Below, one piece after another: positions 32,812-45,754 of a stretch of DNA of 64,000 nt. The stretch is from contig NW_024881502.1 in the NCBI RefSeq assembly GCF_019059575.1, positions 558,001 to 622,000 on the forward strand. The letters are read 5' to 3'. The notes under the pieces were generated by a model. That model saw only the letters and a list, made by a program, of their open reading frames with translations, searched no databases and was not told the DNA's origin. Source of the DNA: Amphibalanus amphitrite (Eukaryota; Arthropoda; Thecostraca; Balanomorpha; Balanidae). The translations under genes and the position numbers were made by a program. Every line of letters begins with the position of its first letter. The stretch's first letter is position 1.

Positions 32812-35040
32812 GCCGCAGAGCCCGCCGCCGCGGCCAGAGCTGACACGCCGAGCGGTGCGGCGCGGCCGGGCTATGTCGTCAATGGATCTATCACAGCGCA
32901 AAGTTTCAACATTACAAAACTTAGACCCTGTGTTATTCCGCTGTTCAGCCTATAAATCTATAAGGAGCTATGAAAGCTGGGCATTTGATTCAAATGTGTC
33001 CTACTCACGGCGCGGGTGCTGTCGAAATACTCCGGTTCCAGCGCCCACAGGCTGCTGCCGCCGGGCTGCGACATGCCGACTGCAGTACTGGCCCGGCCAG
33101 CGTGCCGCAGCGCACGTTTGGTCTTTTGCATCTGTTCTGTTTGTAGAATAAACATAAGCCCATCTCTTATTAGCGGACAACCTTGTCTGTGAGTGGTTAA
33201 AAAAAGATATTCTCGCTAAAAGTACGTAAAAAAATATTTAACATTTTGCGCTTACGATTCCACTCATCACTATACACAGTCATCCATGATGCCTTTGTGA
33301 ATCAAATGGCGGTCGAGTGTTGCTTTCTGAGAGTTCTATGCTTATCATCTGCATGCATTCCGTCGACGATTAATACCATTCCCCAGCGCTGTTTAGTGGT
33401 CGTTCTGGGGTCAGATTCCACAAAACTACGCTCAGTAGCACTGGCGCCAGTCAGCCAACGAGACACAAGTGTCGTGCTGTTTACTAATGGGAGGCTAGTG
33501 AGAGGACAGCGTTAAATGTTTTGTTTTTTCTCATAATCCTGTTACTTCTATTGCATATTTCATCTAGACAAATTTTAGAATGTGTGTTGACAGTTTTGAG
33601 TTCAATCCTTTTCATTTTGTTCGATGACACTGTCCTTTTAGCGTATCAGTTTCTGAACTGTAGACCACCCCAAATCTCCACCCATCCGGCCGCACCCGAT
33701 GGACAGATATAGCTGCTGTCGGGGACGTCCTGAATGGGCCGCGCTCCACTGTTCTATGCGCTCGGCCTCTGAGTGTGAACACCGGGTCCAGGGTGTCCAC
33801 TTCCAGTGCCGACGCTCGCGGCGCCGGTGTCTGCCGCGATGTCTGCAAACACTGCAGGGGGCCTTATCGAGCGGAAGCTCCTTAGTGCAGCACGGGCATG
33901 TGCTATTTGGGGAAGGACAACCACAGTTTCTGGATGGCATGGTTCTGATCATCACTAATTGAGCTTAGGTCGTGTCCAAAAGGGTCCCGACTCGGTTCAT
34001 CTGTACTTTATAGTCGGTGTCAAATATTGGTTTGAGTAGGCATCGAGATGATGAGGAACATATATCCGTTTGATATCCATTTTAACTCAACGAAGCAGCG
34101 TCTTACACTAATCTGCGAATCATGGGTCGTCAAATAGAGCTGATCTGAGGTTTACTGTTCCTGTTAGATGTGTAATGACCATGAAACGGCGCCTGGTGAC
34201 ACCGTAGCCTAATCTTCCGACTTACCTAAATTGCCGGCTAAAGTGACTCACTTACGGCCGGTCTGCCAGCCAGGCCGTAAATCTTTTCCCAATGGCAGCC
34301 GAGTAGCAGTAGGGTTGTTAACATTTCCTGGACAGCAGCTGACTGTCAGTAACTGAGCCTCCTCGTTAACATTGCTGACATACCGGCGACTGGCCGGCCG
34401 TTCAGACTTACTCGGAGGCCGGCGACTGCAGTCCTCTCGCTCCCACTGCTGTGTGAGGGATACAACTGCACCGGGCGATTCTCCGGTGAGAGGGCATGGC
34501 GGCCCGGTCCGTCTCTGTTAATCCAACAACCATGGCTGGGGTGTGGCGGGGCCGGCCGCAGTGGGCCGGGGTATGTGTACGCCTCTCTGGTCGCGGTGGG
34601 TTCGGCAGAATTGCGTGATGTCGACGGCCTATAGCTCTGTCGGTGCGTGCCGCCCTACCGTCGGTGCCACCGTGCCGCCACCCCATTCCCAAATCGCGGT
34701 GCTTCCTGCCGCTGTGGCGTGATCCTGGCTAAGGTGCTAGGGTGCTACATACTCGTAGTTATACACTGTCCTGCCGTCGGCGCTACCTGTCGTTGTCAGC
34801 AGCCCCGCCGTCCCTCGCGTGCTGCACTCTGACACACACGTGCCTTTGTTGACGACTGAGCCCAATTAAAGCTGCCGCGACTGCCGGCCGCCGGCCACTG
34901 GTCGGGCCAGGCGGGCGTCTCCTGTCAGGTGAGGTACCGACCACCTCCCTCGGCACGGCGCGGCGAGCCGGCGGCTCATTATCTGCACACGCCAGCCGAT
35001 CGGACGGCCGCTCCTCTGTTCGATGTCGCCTAGAACCCCT
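32812..35040. other. Unique non-coding DNA
   Basis: Short open frames on both strands carry no recognisable domains. GC-rich patches lie at 32810-32870 and 34540-34720. I see no mobile element boundaries in this interval. Confidence 0.45.
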
Positions 35041-35078
35041 GAAGGATAGCTCCACAGGGCCCTGTGGAGATATCCTTC
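35041..35078. repeat. 38-bp near-perfect palindrome
   Basis: The core CTCCACAGGGCCCTGTGGAG is a perfect 20-bp palindrome. It extends on each side to GAAGGATA and its complement with a single mismatched pair per arm. As RNA it would form an almost loop-free hairpin. It could be a protein-binding site or a small foldback remnant. Confidence 0.8.
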
Positions 35079-35311
35079 ACCATGGCTGGCGGCTGTTCAG
35101 AGCACTGGTGACTGCACTGGAGAAGCTCAGGTACGCATCCTGCTTACAGCATGTCCATTGTCCGCACTTGCCTACACCGGCTAGACTATCTTATCACGCA
35201 TCAGCGGAACAGAGAATAAATCATTTTTTGGCCGGCAACCGCTTATGTCCTATATGTATTGTTCAAAACCGGAGTCATTTGTTTCAGTCAACAGCCAAAG
35301 CCTTGTCGCCT

Positions 35312-36072
35312 TTAACCCTATTACTGGTGGGCTTTCTGGACTACGTTAACAGGTGGTGGTGGTGGGGGGGGGGGGGGGGCGATTCACGCCCTTGATATTT
35401 CGAAAAAATAAATGTCCGAGCTGAATGGGACAAACACCATTCGATTGCTCATATCGTGAGCTTTCAGATTAATTATAAAAAGTAAAAAAAAATGGGGAAA
35501 TCATAGGCGGTTTCAGGTAAGCTAACTAGGGACGATGTTTTGAGTTTTCCATGGTTATCATGTGTCTTCTGACATAATGTTTCAAATATCATGTAAAATA
35601 TGCCACTTAAGCACAAAATACACGTTTTCGTTTAGCATGGGCGGATTCAGGCACGCTAAGACGGGGGGCAGTGCATTAATATACCCCCCTTTCTCAGGTA
35701 CCTGGATCCGCCTATTCCAATATTTTCATTGTAAAATGACGTAACATAGTCCTTAGATCCTTGGACCGACATATGACGACATATGACGGGTGGTGCCACT
35801 GATCACCAGTACAAACCTAAGTAAGTCGCTCCAAAGCGGCAAATGTCGAAACAGTCAAAGCTGGGCCAAAACCACTCCCGAGAAACTCGTCCTGGAGACG
35901 CCCCTGCGCAAGCCAAAAACTAAAAAAAAATTGACACAATGTGCCCAATGAATGGAAATGAGAAGTCATCAAATTTCGAGCCCCTAACTTAAGTCATTTT
36001 CCGTCGAGAGCAGAAAAACTACAGGTGGGGGCCGATTCGCCCCCCCCCCCCCTCATCAGTAATAGGATTATT
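35312..36072. mobile_element. TTAA-type G-hairpin MITE copy P1
   Basis: It begins at TTAA with CCCTATTACTGGTGG and ends with the complement of the same CCTATTACTG word. The right flank has mutated to GGATTATT, so the duplication is only inferred. G-run hairpins with GGCGATTCACGCC and GGCCGATTCGCCC cores are present. The end resembles F1 (CCCTATTAGTGGCAG). A small 80-bp inverted-repeat element lies inside at about 35637-35718. Confidence 0.7.
35637..35718. mobile_element. About 80-bp inverted-repeat mini-element in P1
   Basis: The left end is GGGCGGATTCAGGCAC and the right end the complement of AGGCGGATCCAGGTAC, with GGGGGG and CCCCCC just inside. An element of the same size and plan occurs at about 58574-58652 in F1. 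The ends also resemble element D (GGCGGCGCCAC). No target duplication is clear. Confidence 0.5.
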
Positions 36073-36434
36073 GAGTGGGCATAGTAGCAGCCTGAACAGG
36101 GTGAACGGACAAACTATAGAGACATTTATATGAGCGTTGAACAATGTTAAGTGTAACTAAGTCAAGTGTTTCAGTTCTACAATCGAGTTTTGAAACTTGA
36201 GCATGCATGACAATGCATTCCAGGTTTGTGAGAATTGAACAAAAGCATAGGCTGCTCCAAGCATTGCCCGTGCATAATTATTGTACATATATCCCTGTTT
36301 GAATCATGTCAATCAAGATTAATTACCCTGGAAAACCATTCAAATGCATCTGAATGGGCGAGACATAAATACCAGCTCCATCTAATGTGAGTGCCGGTAG
36401 GTCGGACTCAGCTTTTCTAGAATCGGGCCAGCTA
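36073..36434. other. Unique AT-rich DNA
   Basis: No repeat or coding feature is recognisable between P1 and element O. Confidence 0.5.
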
Positions 36435-36442
36435 CATACGAA

Positions 36443-37652
36443 CATAAGCGTAGGAACCATGGGTGCAAGGGTGCAGCTGCACCCACAATATTTCTCCAGT
36501 GGGTGCAGACAATGTATTCTGCACCCACAATAATCTGAACCAAAAACCCCTTTTCTCATCAACACTACTTTCCATGCAGCACGGCAAATTCAGGATATGT
36601 TGCCCACTATCCATCTTTCGTAGCATTTGCTTTTGTGATGGTCTTCAAAACTTAAATTTGTGCTGAAGAAAAAAGGAAATGGAGCATGTGATTGAACACA
36701 TACCGAGCCGATGACCCACTGTCAAAATTTTTAGCCCGATATCTTCGAAAATGGCTAAGTTGGCCGCTTTTACTTTTTGCGGTAGTCAATATTGACAATA
36801 CCTATTAACCCTCGCATGTGTGCGGCGTTTTCCAGCTTCTAATGTGTAGGGGGGGGGGGGGGGCTGATCGAGCTAGAGCTTCGCGGAAAAAACGAGGGTG
36901 TTGCCCGTGACGAGAGGAAGCCGATGATACCCAATTTTAAGGTCCTAGGTCATTGGTTGACCTTCCAGGTCAATGTTCCAAAAGACGGGAATATCGGGAC
37001 CTGCTAGAACTACGTAAAGTGAAGCTGTTATCGGGTTTTTCGGGGTGCTGATCACGAATATCATGTTAGTTTTGATCACAGATGATTTCTTCATGCATTT
37101 AGGTCAGATCGGGTCAGGTCAGGTCAGGTCAACCATTAGGCGTCCTACCGGCTATCCATAGTAGGTGTCAACTACCACTGACGGCGTCGTAGCATGTTAC
37201 GAAGGCACTAAAACTACTTCGTAAACGTTCGAATGGATGCTAAATTCGAAATCAGCCCGAAAAAAAACTACCTTAGAAACATGTAATACTCGAAAAAGTG
37301 AGCCGAGGTCATCAAAGGTCAATGACCTGACCTGACCTTCAGGTGACCTTCACACACCATGATGCATGCGACGAACATCATTTCATGTGTTTGGACGCCT
37401 ACAATCACAAAAAGACTGGAAACGCGCGGATAATGTGAGCTGACATACGCTAAATCGCGATTCCGGCCGAACATTGTCTCGAGAATCAGGTCACAGGTCA
37501 AAGGTCTTTTGGGTCAGGGTCATGAAATTTTCAGAGTAGGTGTAAAACTGATCAACTCGAGGGTGCTTAAAGTTTCGTCGCGATCGGCCGCTTTTTGCGC
37601 GAGTTATTTGCACCCATGCACCCACAATGTTCCAGCCGTTCCTACGCCCATG
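36443..37652. mobile_element. hAT-like element O with 8-bp target duplication, carrying M2
   Basis: The ends are CATAAGCGTAGGAAC on the left and the complement of CATGGGCGTAGGAAC on the right, with repeated GGGTGCA words just inside both. The octamer CATACGAA is duplicated at 36435-36442 and 37653-37660. Most of the 1,210 bp is the inserted TTAA element M2, whose right end is missing, so a deletion has removed part of both. It is non-coding. Confidence 0.78.
36805..37608. mobile_element. TTAA-type MITE copy M2, right end deleted
   Basis: It starts at TTAA with CCCTCGCATGTGTGCGG, then a long G-run and the block GATCGAGCTAGAGCTTCGCG, and aligns with M1 (55870-56756) throughout. It ends abruptly at GCGCGAGTTATT, just before the position where M1 has CGCGAAAAACCGAGGG and the right hairpin. 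Interior AGGTCA clusters include GGTCAGGTCAGGTCAGGTCA near 37114-37133. Confidence 0.8.
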
Positions 37653-37725
37653 CATACGAATCAAATAGCTCTATAGCTTACCTGAGCATTGCACGCACAA
37701 GCACGAAACCATGTGCACCCCGCCT

Positions 37726-37916
<191 letters not shown>

Positions 37917-38384
37917 CGCTCTCTCTGGAAAGCATGTCTACACGGGCTAATTCTCTATATGTTTCCTCGGACACGTCCTGTTTCAGGTCGTCCTTTGATG
38001 CCGCCGGAGCGGCCCTCTCCCCGACATCCTCCGAGCGGCCGTGATCGATCGCGGCGTCATAACTCGGTTAGATTTTGCTCGACCTGCAAATTAGGCGTTG
38101 TTTCCCGCCGGGAGTGATGAGTAATTAACTTAACCCACCGATAACGACCGAGCCCGGGTGGATTGACCGAAACGAGTTGGGATGGTTTCAGATTCAGTAG
38201 CGCTCTGCCTTATTAGAGCCTCTGGGTACCTATTTGGTTTTGTACCTTATTAGCAAGCCAAGATTTGTGAAAAAAAATAGAATCGAAAAAAAAGAATCGA
38301 TATGTATTGGTTGTATTTGCGTCCTTTTCTGCCCACTGCCCAGTCCCCGCCCGTTGCGGCTGTTTTCGGTGCGTCTCATAGATG

Positions 38385-38475
38385 CCGCTGGTGGCTCACG
38401 CCTGAGTGGTTAGAGTGTGCCGCCGTACACCCTGTAATGCGGCACAGCCTAACAGGCCAGGAACCGCGGCTGGGT
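38385..38475 (+). repeat. Possible tRNA-derived SINE fragment
   Basis: GCCTGAGTGGTTAGAGTGTG resembles the A-box half of a tRNA, and CCTGTAATGCGGCA with GGAACCGCGG downstream recalls the anticodon and B-box regions. The match is imperfect and no 3' tail is evident. Confidence 0.35.
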
Positions 38476-38664
38476 AGCTGTGCACTGTGCAGCTGATGCA
38501 CAGGCTCTGCAAGCACCTTTACAGCATCAACCTTACACATTCTGACAAAGGGAAGATGTGGAGAGCCCAACTGGATTGCCGAAAATGACGTCAGAGTGTC
38601 GTCATGTTCGATCAATTTAGATGCAAAATATAGTTCTACGTTAATCGTTCTCAAGAACCCAGTT

Positions 38665-39431
38665 TTAACACGCGCAGTGGAAGGGGGGGGGCGGATTTCG
38701 CCCACCCCTCCTGTTTTTCGCCAATAACTCGCGCCGCAAACCTAAGGATCTTCTCGTGCAAGAAATAAGAAAATCGGTTCACAACTTTTCTAGTAATAGC
38801 GGTGTAACGTCAAACTGAATTGTAGACTGTGCCGGGGCGGGACGGTTCCGTCTTTACATCGAGCTCCTTACCGCTGATTACATTAGATTCGCGTCAAATT
38901 CGGTGAGATGACTGAGAAATGTACAGGTAATCATATGGTCAAAGAATTTCGAAAATCGCCCGGTAACAACTTGAGTTATGAGTGTGTACACACAAAATTG
39001 TGATTGCCGCGTTTCCCGCGTCGGCCGATCCCGCTTCAGGCGGCGACATCTTACCCTTAGCAGGCTTCTAACTGTCATATTTATTGTTGGATCATCTAGA
39101 AATTCACCATATATACTCACAAATGTTTGTGCTTTTGTATAGTGAAAGAAAAAAGAAAATCGGCCGGTAACTTTTTGAGTTATTGGCGTGTAAACGCAAA
39201 AAAAGTCGCTCATATGGCAGATTTGACCACATTTGACCTCATTTGACCTTGAAGATATTGACCTAGGGTCATGAAATTCACACACAGTAGAGTTCCCCAT
39301 GGCCCCCCCCCCTACCCTCCAAATTTCGTCTTTCTAGCTCCAGTGGGAGCCGAGATCTTAGGGGGGCGACATCCGCCCCCCCCCCCTTCCACTGGGCGTA
39401 GTACTCGCAACCCTTCCACTGCGCGTGTTAA
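38665..39431 (-). mobile_element. TTAA-type MITE copy E2, inverted relative to E1
   Basis: A 767-bp element with TTAA at both ends and terminal ACACGCGCAGTGGAAGGG on each. It is the reverse complement of E1, with the doubled GCCCAGTGGAAGG word now at its right end, and about 115 bp shorter through internal deletions. The GCCGCGTTTCCCGCGTCGGC and GGTAACTTTTTGAGTTAT blocks are shared with E1 and E3. Confidence 0.87.
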
Positions 39432-41883
39432 GCCAGCAATAATTTATTTGCATGAGATGATAGAGAATGCATAGTTCCAACAAACTGTCAGCTCGGAGTG
39501 TTAAGCTTTTAAAAATTTGGGCAACTATATTTGTCAAAATTCAACTATAGGTATGTTTGCAGTTTTGACCTATATTTTACGTACTTTGAAAACAAAACAA
39601 AATATATATTACAGAACACATACATATGAAGTACCCTAGACAGTTTTACTCCGATATCTTCAAAACATGGGAAAATTATACGCTGTGACATTTTACCGCA
39701 GTAAGTTATTCACCATAATTAATATTTAGCATGCAATTTTTAGTACCTACTTTTTTACTTCGCACACAAAAACAAATATCTCCACTGTGTCACTTAGCTC
39801 AAACTGCATTCCATGTGCACTTCTTTGGTGTAGAAAATCAATTTGGTGGCAGCTCGCTCTCAATGCACTGTGACGTCGCCGGCATGCCGCGGGGTGCTCC
39901 AGCCCGGACCGGCGGCAGCTCCTTCGTCCGTTTTTGCTCCACCTGGAATAGACACACCTGGACCGGCGGATGTCTATCCATCAGCTTCGTGTGACGGCTC
40001 GACGGTATGACATCCCGAAGAGCTTAGCGCCCGGACGAGCAGCTGCCGGCCCCATCTCGCAGCTGTCTGTTTGTCGCAGTAGCACGGGGGCACTACCGCC
40101 CTCAGATAAACCGCTCTGTGATGTACGGCGAGACGAGCACGGAAAACACGTCCCGGCACCCGGTCCGGGTTACCGGCGGTCGGTTCGGGCTACCGGCAGC
40201 CGCGCTCGTCTCAGTCGGCGCCGGCGGACCAAACGGCGCGCTGGCGTCGGTTTTAATATCGGCGGCGGCTGGCCGATGGCGGTTTTTCGATGGTCGGCGG
40301 ACGATGGGTGGCTAACATCAGGCGACAGGCGAGAACGGTCGGCACGGCCGTCCACGAGCGGAGGTATGGCGCAGTGCATGGCGCAGGTCCCTTTGATTGG
40401 CGGCGGCGGGGAGTCAGCGGCTCCGCGACAGCTGCTCCAGCGGCTCCGACAGCCCGACTCCGACAGTGGCTCCGACAGCCTGGCTCCGACAGCGGCTCCG
40501 ACAGCCCGACGGCCCGACTCCGGCAGTGGCTCCGACAGCCCGGCTCCGACGGCTCGGCTCCGACAGCTGTCGGTCGCCGCCTGACGAGCACCGACGTCCA
40601 GACGGCGAGCGTCGGCGGCTCACGTCGTAAAGAGACACGATATGACTTGCTAACGGGCTCCAGTGCCGTCGGTCGGGCCGTTGAGCGCCTCATTCGCAGA
40701 AAATTGGTTCAGATCGCGCAGAGTTCGGCATTTCGTTTTACTTATATTAGTTTCTTCTGCCTGACCCTGTAGACTGCGAGTACGCAACCAATTAGCGTTC
40801 AGTAATTCTCATTCGTTTACACATCGTTCAGTGTTTATCTTAGTATGAGTTGTACGTTGTGGAAAAAAATAGATAGCATAGTTTATGTGTACTTTTGTCA
40901 GATACAAATCACTCTTTTTACTGACAATGCTATTTCCATCGATTTAGTCCAAAGTAAAAAAAGAAAAGAAAACAGGGGCGGCAGTGGTCGGGCATATGAA
41001 AAGATGGCATCAAAAGCACAATAATACCTACTGTGCAAAATACGCAACAGGAATTTCATAAAAGGAATTTCAGCTCAATTATATGTCAAACAATCATACT
41101 TCAATTCATACTGCCAGTGAATATCTCGTATATTGCGAGATATTTCACAAAGAGAACCTCTTCAAATGGTATGATGAGCTGCGGCAGCAAATAAGATGGT
41201 CTTGAATGGATGTGTACTTAATCCAATGAAGTCCTGTTGCTCGAGAACACTGCATCATTCAGAGGCACTATTTTCCGGCTGCGCTCCCGGAAATTTCATT
41301 TGAGTCGTTGCGACTTGCGCCGTCCGTGCAGGATTTATTTGTCCATTTATAACCGGCGTGTTAGAAGGCACGGTCCGCGCGGCGGGCCAGGTGGCGGTCG
41401 GTGGTCGGCGGTCGGCGGTCGGCGGCGCGGCGCCGAGCGGTAAAACGACACGTGAGACGGCCATCAGCACCCCCCGAGTGCCGGGGTACCACTGAGTGCC
41501 GGGGTACCGCTGAGTGCCGGGGTAGCGCTGAGTACCGGGGTACCGCCGAGTGTCGGGGGTAGCACCGAGTGTCGGATGCCCCTGTCGCCTGTCGCCTGTC
41601 CCCAGTCCCCTGTCCTCTGTCCCCTGTCCTCTGACCCCTGTCCCCGGTTCCCTGTCCCCTGTCCTCTGTCCCCTGTCACTTGTCCACTGTCGCCATGCTA
41701 GTAGTTTGTCTACCGATAGGTAGCTCTGATTACCGATATGGTTAGCCAACCATTGAGTTTTGTCTATAAGGAGCTTTTGCGGAACACAAAGATAGGCACA
41801 ACGGGCCGGCGCAGCCGTGGTGATGGCTGGAAACTCCGCATACTAATGCTTCCAAAAGTTGTGATAAAGCAGACTGACAACAG
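39432..41883. other. Non-coding DNA with short GC-rich arrays
   Basis: An array of CCGACAGC and GGCTCCGACAG words occupies about 40430-40580. An 18-19 bp GAGTGCCGGGGTACCGCT array (about six copies) lies at 41473-41578. It is followed by a 7-bp CCCTGTC/CTCTGTC array at 41579-41690. A small palindrome GAATATCTCG-CGAGATATTTC lies near 41118. No gene is recognisable. Confidence 0.6.
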
Positions 41884-42835
41884 TTAACCCTAGAACGCCT
41901 AGGGGGGGGGGTTGTATCAACTCCCCCCCCTGAGGTTTTTTCGAAGTGCATGCTAAACGGCTTGTCGTAGCGGGCTGAAATTTTCAATACCCTCTGGGGA
42001 AACCTTTGCGCATCTTTTGCCGAAAAAAATTGATCGGGTCATGTCGGTCACGGAGTTATGACGTCATAAGAGGTACAGCCTCCGGCCGACAGTTACCAAA
42101 CGTGTGCGCCGAATCCCTAGGTTTTCTGCCGGTGATACCCACATTGTTTGATGGATCATGATGAAACTTCCCATGCATGTTGGGGCAAGCATTGGCTATC
42201 GTGTGGTGCAAGAAAATTGACCGGGTCAGGTCAGGTCACGGAGCTATGACGTCACAAGAGGAACAGCGTCCGGTACTATTTTTGAAAAGCGCCCGAACCA
42301 CTATTTTGCTAATTCTTGTCACCTCAATGGGAATATGCAGCAATATTAGCTTCTATAGGGAGCAAATGGACCTCCCAAATCCAAAAATACAATCAGATTT
42401 CAAAAATTTAAATTTTGATTTTTCGAATTTCTGCCGCCGACTGTGACCTTGCCGACTTCCGGCGCTCCCAACGCGCCATTTTTAGAGCTAGGGAAACGAA
42501 ATACATACCAAACGATAGAGAATTGATCAAGGAACACGATAGTGAAGGTTTCAAGTCGATATCTCCTACCGTTTTGCCGCAATCGCCGCGGAAAGTTGAA
42601 AAAGTTTGATTTTTTCGGAAAATTTGACCTTTGACCGGTCATAAGTAGGTCAAATGTTGACCTAGGACCAAAAAATATACCACCAATCGCGAGATCTCGT
42701 TGAGAGCAATCCGTTGGTTTTTTCCGCTAAGCTCTACGACCTTCCGTTTCGAAACGCCAGGGGGGGGTCGTAACAACCCCCCCCCCCCCCCGGTCGTTCG
42801 TGTTATGAGAAATGGCCTGGTCGTGCGAGGGTTAA
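41884..42835. mobile_element. TTAA-type G-hairpin MITE copy J2
   Basis: A 952-bp element with TTAA at both ends. The ends differ strongly from J1 (CCCTAGAACGCCTAGGGG on the left; the complement of CCCTCGCACGACCAGG on the right), but hairpin cores such as GTTGTATCAAC occupy the same positions. From about 42150 to 42760 it is nearly base-for-base J1. AGGTCA sites, a TGACGTCA-like CRE word and GACCTTTGACCGGTCA lie inside. Confidence 0.9.
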
Positions 42836-43570
42836 ATCAGAGCATGAGTGGCCTCCCAAATGACGAGGAACAGTAAAAATGATCAATGCATGGACAGCGG
42901 ACACGCGTTGAACAAGGAACCAGCAGACAGGTGGCAGCGGTTACTGAGGGACTGGTGGTGGCCAGTGGCAGCCTCTGACGGGTCTGCTGGTGCCCGCATG
43001 GGCCCGGGACCTCACTGGAAGTCTTGGCCATTCATCAAGACCTCCTGTGAGTAATGTGAGTCGGTCAGGCCATCGCGGCATCAGTGGCCTGGCCGCGCCG
43101 GTCTGAGCAGTCACGACGGGAAGCTGCGTGCGTGTGTGTGTAAAATTCCCAGACCCTGACCAGCTGACTCGCACAAGTCCACAGTACAACAGCGATGATA
43201 CCTTTCTGAGTTGGTGCAAAGTGATCAGGCGGTTGTTGCCAGCGTCGCGTTATTGTACGCGGCCTTTTGGGTGTCTTTTCGTTGTTGCTGGCTTAGTGTC
43301 GACATGAACCGTATGGATAGCTGATGAACCTGCGGAGCTTCTCCCATAGCGGCCACTGGCTCCCACTGATTGCTGGCAGCCTTACTTTCACTCTTGGAAC
43401 ATCGATGGAGTTTCTTTTTCAATGTGGTTTTCTGAGAGAGGTGACTAACAGTCTTCAGTCTGAATTAAACGCGTTCATTGACGCGTCACCTTTCTCTTGC
43501 ATTATGGACTGAACTCATTCAGCCAGCGCGCCGCTGGGGTGGCAGAAATCTGGATTTTCGCCGATAGCTT
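42836..43570. other. Unique non-coding DNA
   Basis: No repeat or recognisable coding sequence. Confidence 0.45.
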
Positions 43571-43571
43571 T

Positions 43572-43810
43572 TTAACCCGCGCCCCGTTGGGGTCTGCTGG
43601 GCAGCGCGCCCCGTTGGGGGAGGGAGGCATTTTGCCCCTTCCCCCAACTTCCAAAGGCTTGTGGTTCATTTTACTCAAAGATTTCGGACTCAATGTCGTC
43701 TGTGTTATTTGAGATCATTTTCAGCTGAATTTGCCTGAGGTCAGGTCACTTTTAGGTCAAAAAGGTCAAATTTTGAAAATGAACCACAGTTTTGCAATTT
43801 GCAAGATATA
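43572..43810. mobile_element. Truncated TTAA element C2
   Basis: It begins at TTAA with CCCGCGCCCCGTTGGGG, the C-family end, repeated once as CGCGCCCCGTTGGGGG. From about 43695 it matches the middle of T1 (about 50180-50265), including the ATTTGAGATCATTTTCAGCTG equivalent and AGGTCAGGTCAC sites. The element then fades out with no right hairpin. It is either a truncated copy or a further join of one family's end to another's body. Confidence 0.6.
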
Positions 43811-44505
43811 AGAAATATGAACCATTTTAAAGGAAGAGGCCAGAAGCTGTAAATCCCGTATCAAATAGCCCCACCTAAAGTACTGCATTTTATCTTGGTA
43901 GCCTATAACACTTCGTTCCGGGTGATTCATTTCAATCCATTATTCGCCAACTTTACTCCAAAGCTGGCATTATGTTACATAAAATAAATGTTGTCTCTAT
44001 TAACAAGTTAATTAGGAGCCCTATTGTTGATGTCAATGTAGGTTGAAGTGGCAGTTGGCGGTCGGCGGCTCCGGCCGGGCGACCCACAGTGCTGCCGCTC
44101 GGCCCCGGCTGATGGACACTGTCATCAGTTGTCGCCGCGCGCGCCTTGTGACGTCCATATGGGACACGGCGACAAAGAGCCCGGCGGCCCGATCAGCCGC
44201 CAGCCCCCAGGGAATGTGCAACAGCGCGCCCAGTGGCCGGCACTGGTCGGCGGAACACCGACCGGCGACTGCGGCGCCGGCCGTTCACCAGAAATTGGGC
44301 ACTCCGCGCCCCCCCCCCCCCCCCCCGCCCGCCAGCAGCTCAGTGTGTGTGTGTGTATGGGGGGGGGGCTGGCCTTCACGGCGGGACGGGCCGAGCGGCA
44401 GTAATGTGTCAAACGGGCACAAAAGCCCGGCAGCCCCGGTACGGTCGACAGGAAACGAGGCCGCATGCTTCTGGGTAGAGCGAGGCAGGCGGACAGAACG
44501 GAGAT

Positions 44506-44508
<3 letters not shown>
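43811..44508. other. Unique and GC-rich non-coding DNA
   Basis: GC-rich from 44040 to 44470, with C- and G-homopolymers at 44310-44327 and 44358-44369 and a short GT run between them. No gene is recognisable. Confidence 0.45.

Positions 44509-44600
<92 letters not shown>
44509..44600. repeat. (GA)n microsatellite
   Basis: Uninterrupted GA run of about 92 bases. Confidence 0.95.
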
Positions 44601-44602
<2 letters not shown>

Positions 44603-45299
44603 ATGCGTCTACAGAGCACAGCAGGGACACTATTGGACACAATTACGAGTATCACCATCGGAGCACATTCCCCGCTATTCGTCCCCTGTTGTGATGCCGA
44701 ACGACCGTCCCTAATGTAATTAGCACAATCGAAACCAGTAAGATGTAAACTGTTCCGCAAAGATGTGCTAAGCTAGTCAATCAGCACACCGTCTGAAGTC
44801 AAGAGCCGGCCAACTGCGGTCTAACGCCAAGCTCGTGCCCAGCCGACGGCTGCCATACGAGTAACAGTTTAAAACTCCATTTTAGCCGCTGGTGCAGCTT
44901 GTCCAAGAAGTCCAGCTCCACAATATAACACAAAACATGTCAGCTGTCACACCCAAAAAATGTGTATCAATGGCAGCGGTATTTTTCCAAATGTTGCGCG
45001 CGATTGCCGTGCCTGTGGACGGTAATTTATATATATTTCATCTCATCAATTGCTCACCGAGCCCGTTTAATGAGCTCTCCATAAGATTCGATCGAATTCG
45101 ATATCATCGGCCCGTATGGAGATGCTGCCTTGGGCTTAGGTAAAAAGACCAAAAGTTATGTATGTTATTCGAATTCAAGATTTAAAGGAAGGAGCTGAAC
45201 CACCATAACCTAGACCCCAGCGAGGCCAATTAATGAAAGGGTGATATCTGCGACCCCATAAAGAGACCTCTCTCCGGCGCCGATGCCCTGCTAAGTAGT

Positions 45300-45730
45300 G
45301 GTGGCCCGGGGGAGGATCCCAGCGGTGACCGAGGGTCACAGCGGCATGACCCAGCGGTGACCGGGGGTCCCAGCGGTGACCCGGGTTTCAGCGGTAACCG
45401 GGGGTCCCAGCGGTGACCGGGGATTCCAACGGTGACCGGGGGTCCCAGCGGTGACCGGGGTTCCAGCGGTGACCCAGCGGTGACCCAGCGGTGACCGGGG
45501 GTCCCAGCGGTGACCGGGGGTCCCAGTGGTGACCGGGGTCCCAGCGGTGTCCCAGCGGTGACCCAGCGGTGACCGGGGGTCCCAGCGGTGACCCGGGTTT
45601 CAGCGGTAACCGGGGGTCCCAGCGGTGACCCAGCGGTGACCCAGCGGTGACCCAGCGGTGACCCAGCGGTGACCCAGCGGTGACCCAGCGGTGACCGGAG
45701 GGTCCCAGCGGTGACCCAGCGGTGACCCCC
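45300..45730. repeat. 19-bp and 11-bp CAGCGGTGACC minisatellite
   Basis: Units of CAGCGGTGACCGGGGGTCC alternate with a shortened 11-bp form CAGCGGTGACC, the latter repeated seven times in a row near 45625-45690. Both share the CAGCGGTGACC core, so the short form is probably a deletion that then spread. Confidence 0.92.
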
Positions 45731-45754
45731 ACGCTCCTCCAGGTCACGCCATGG

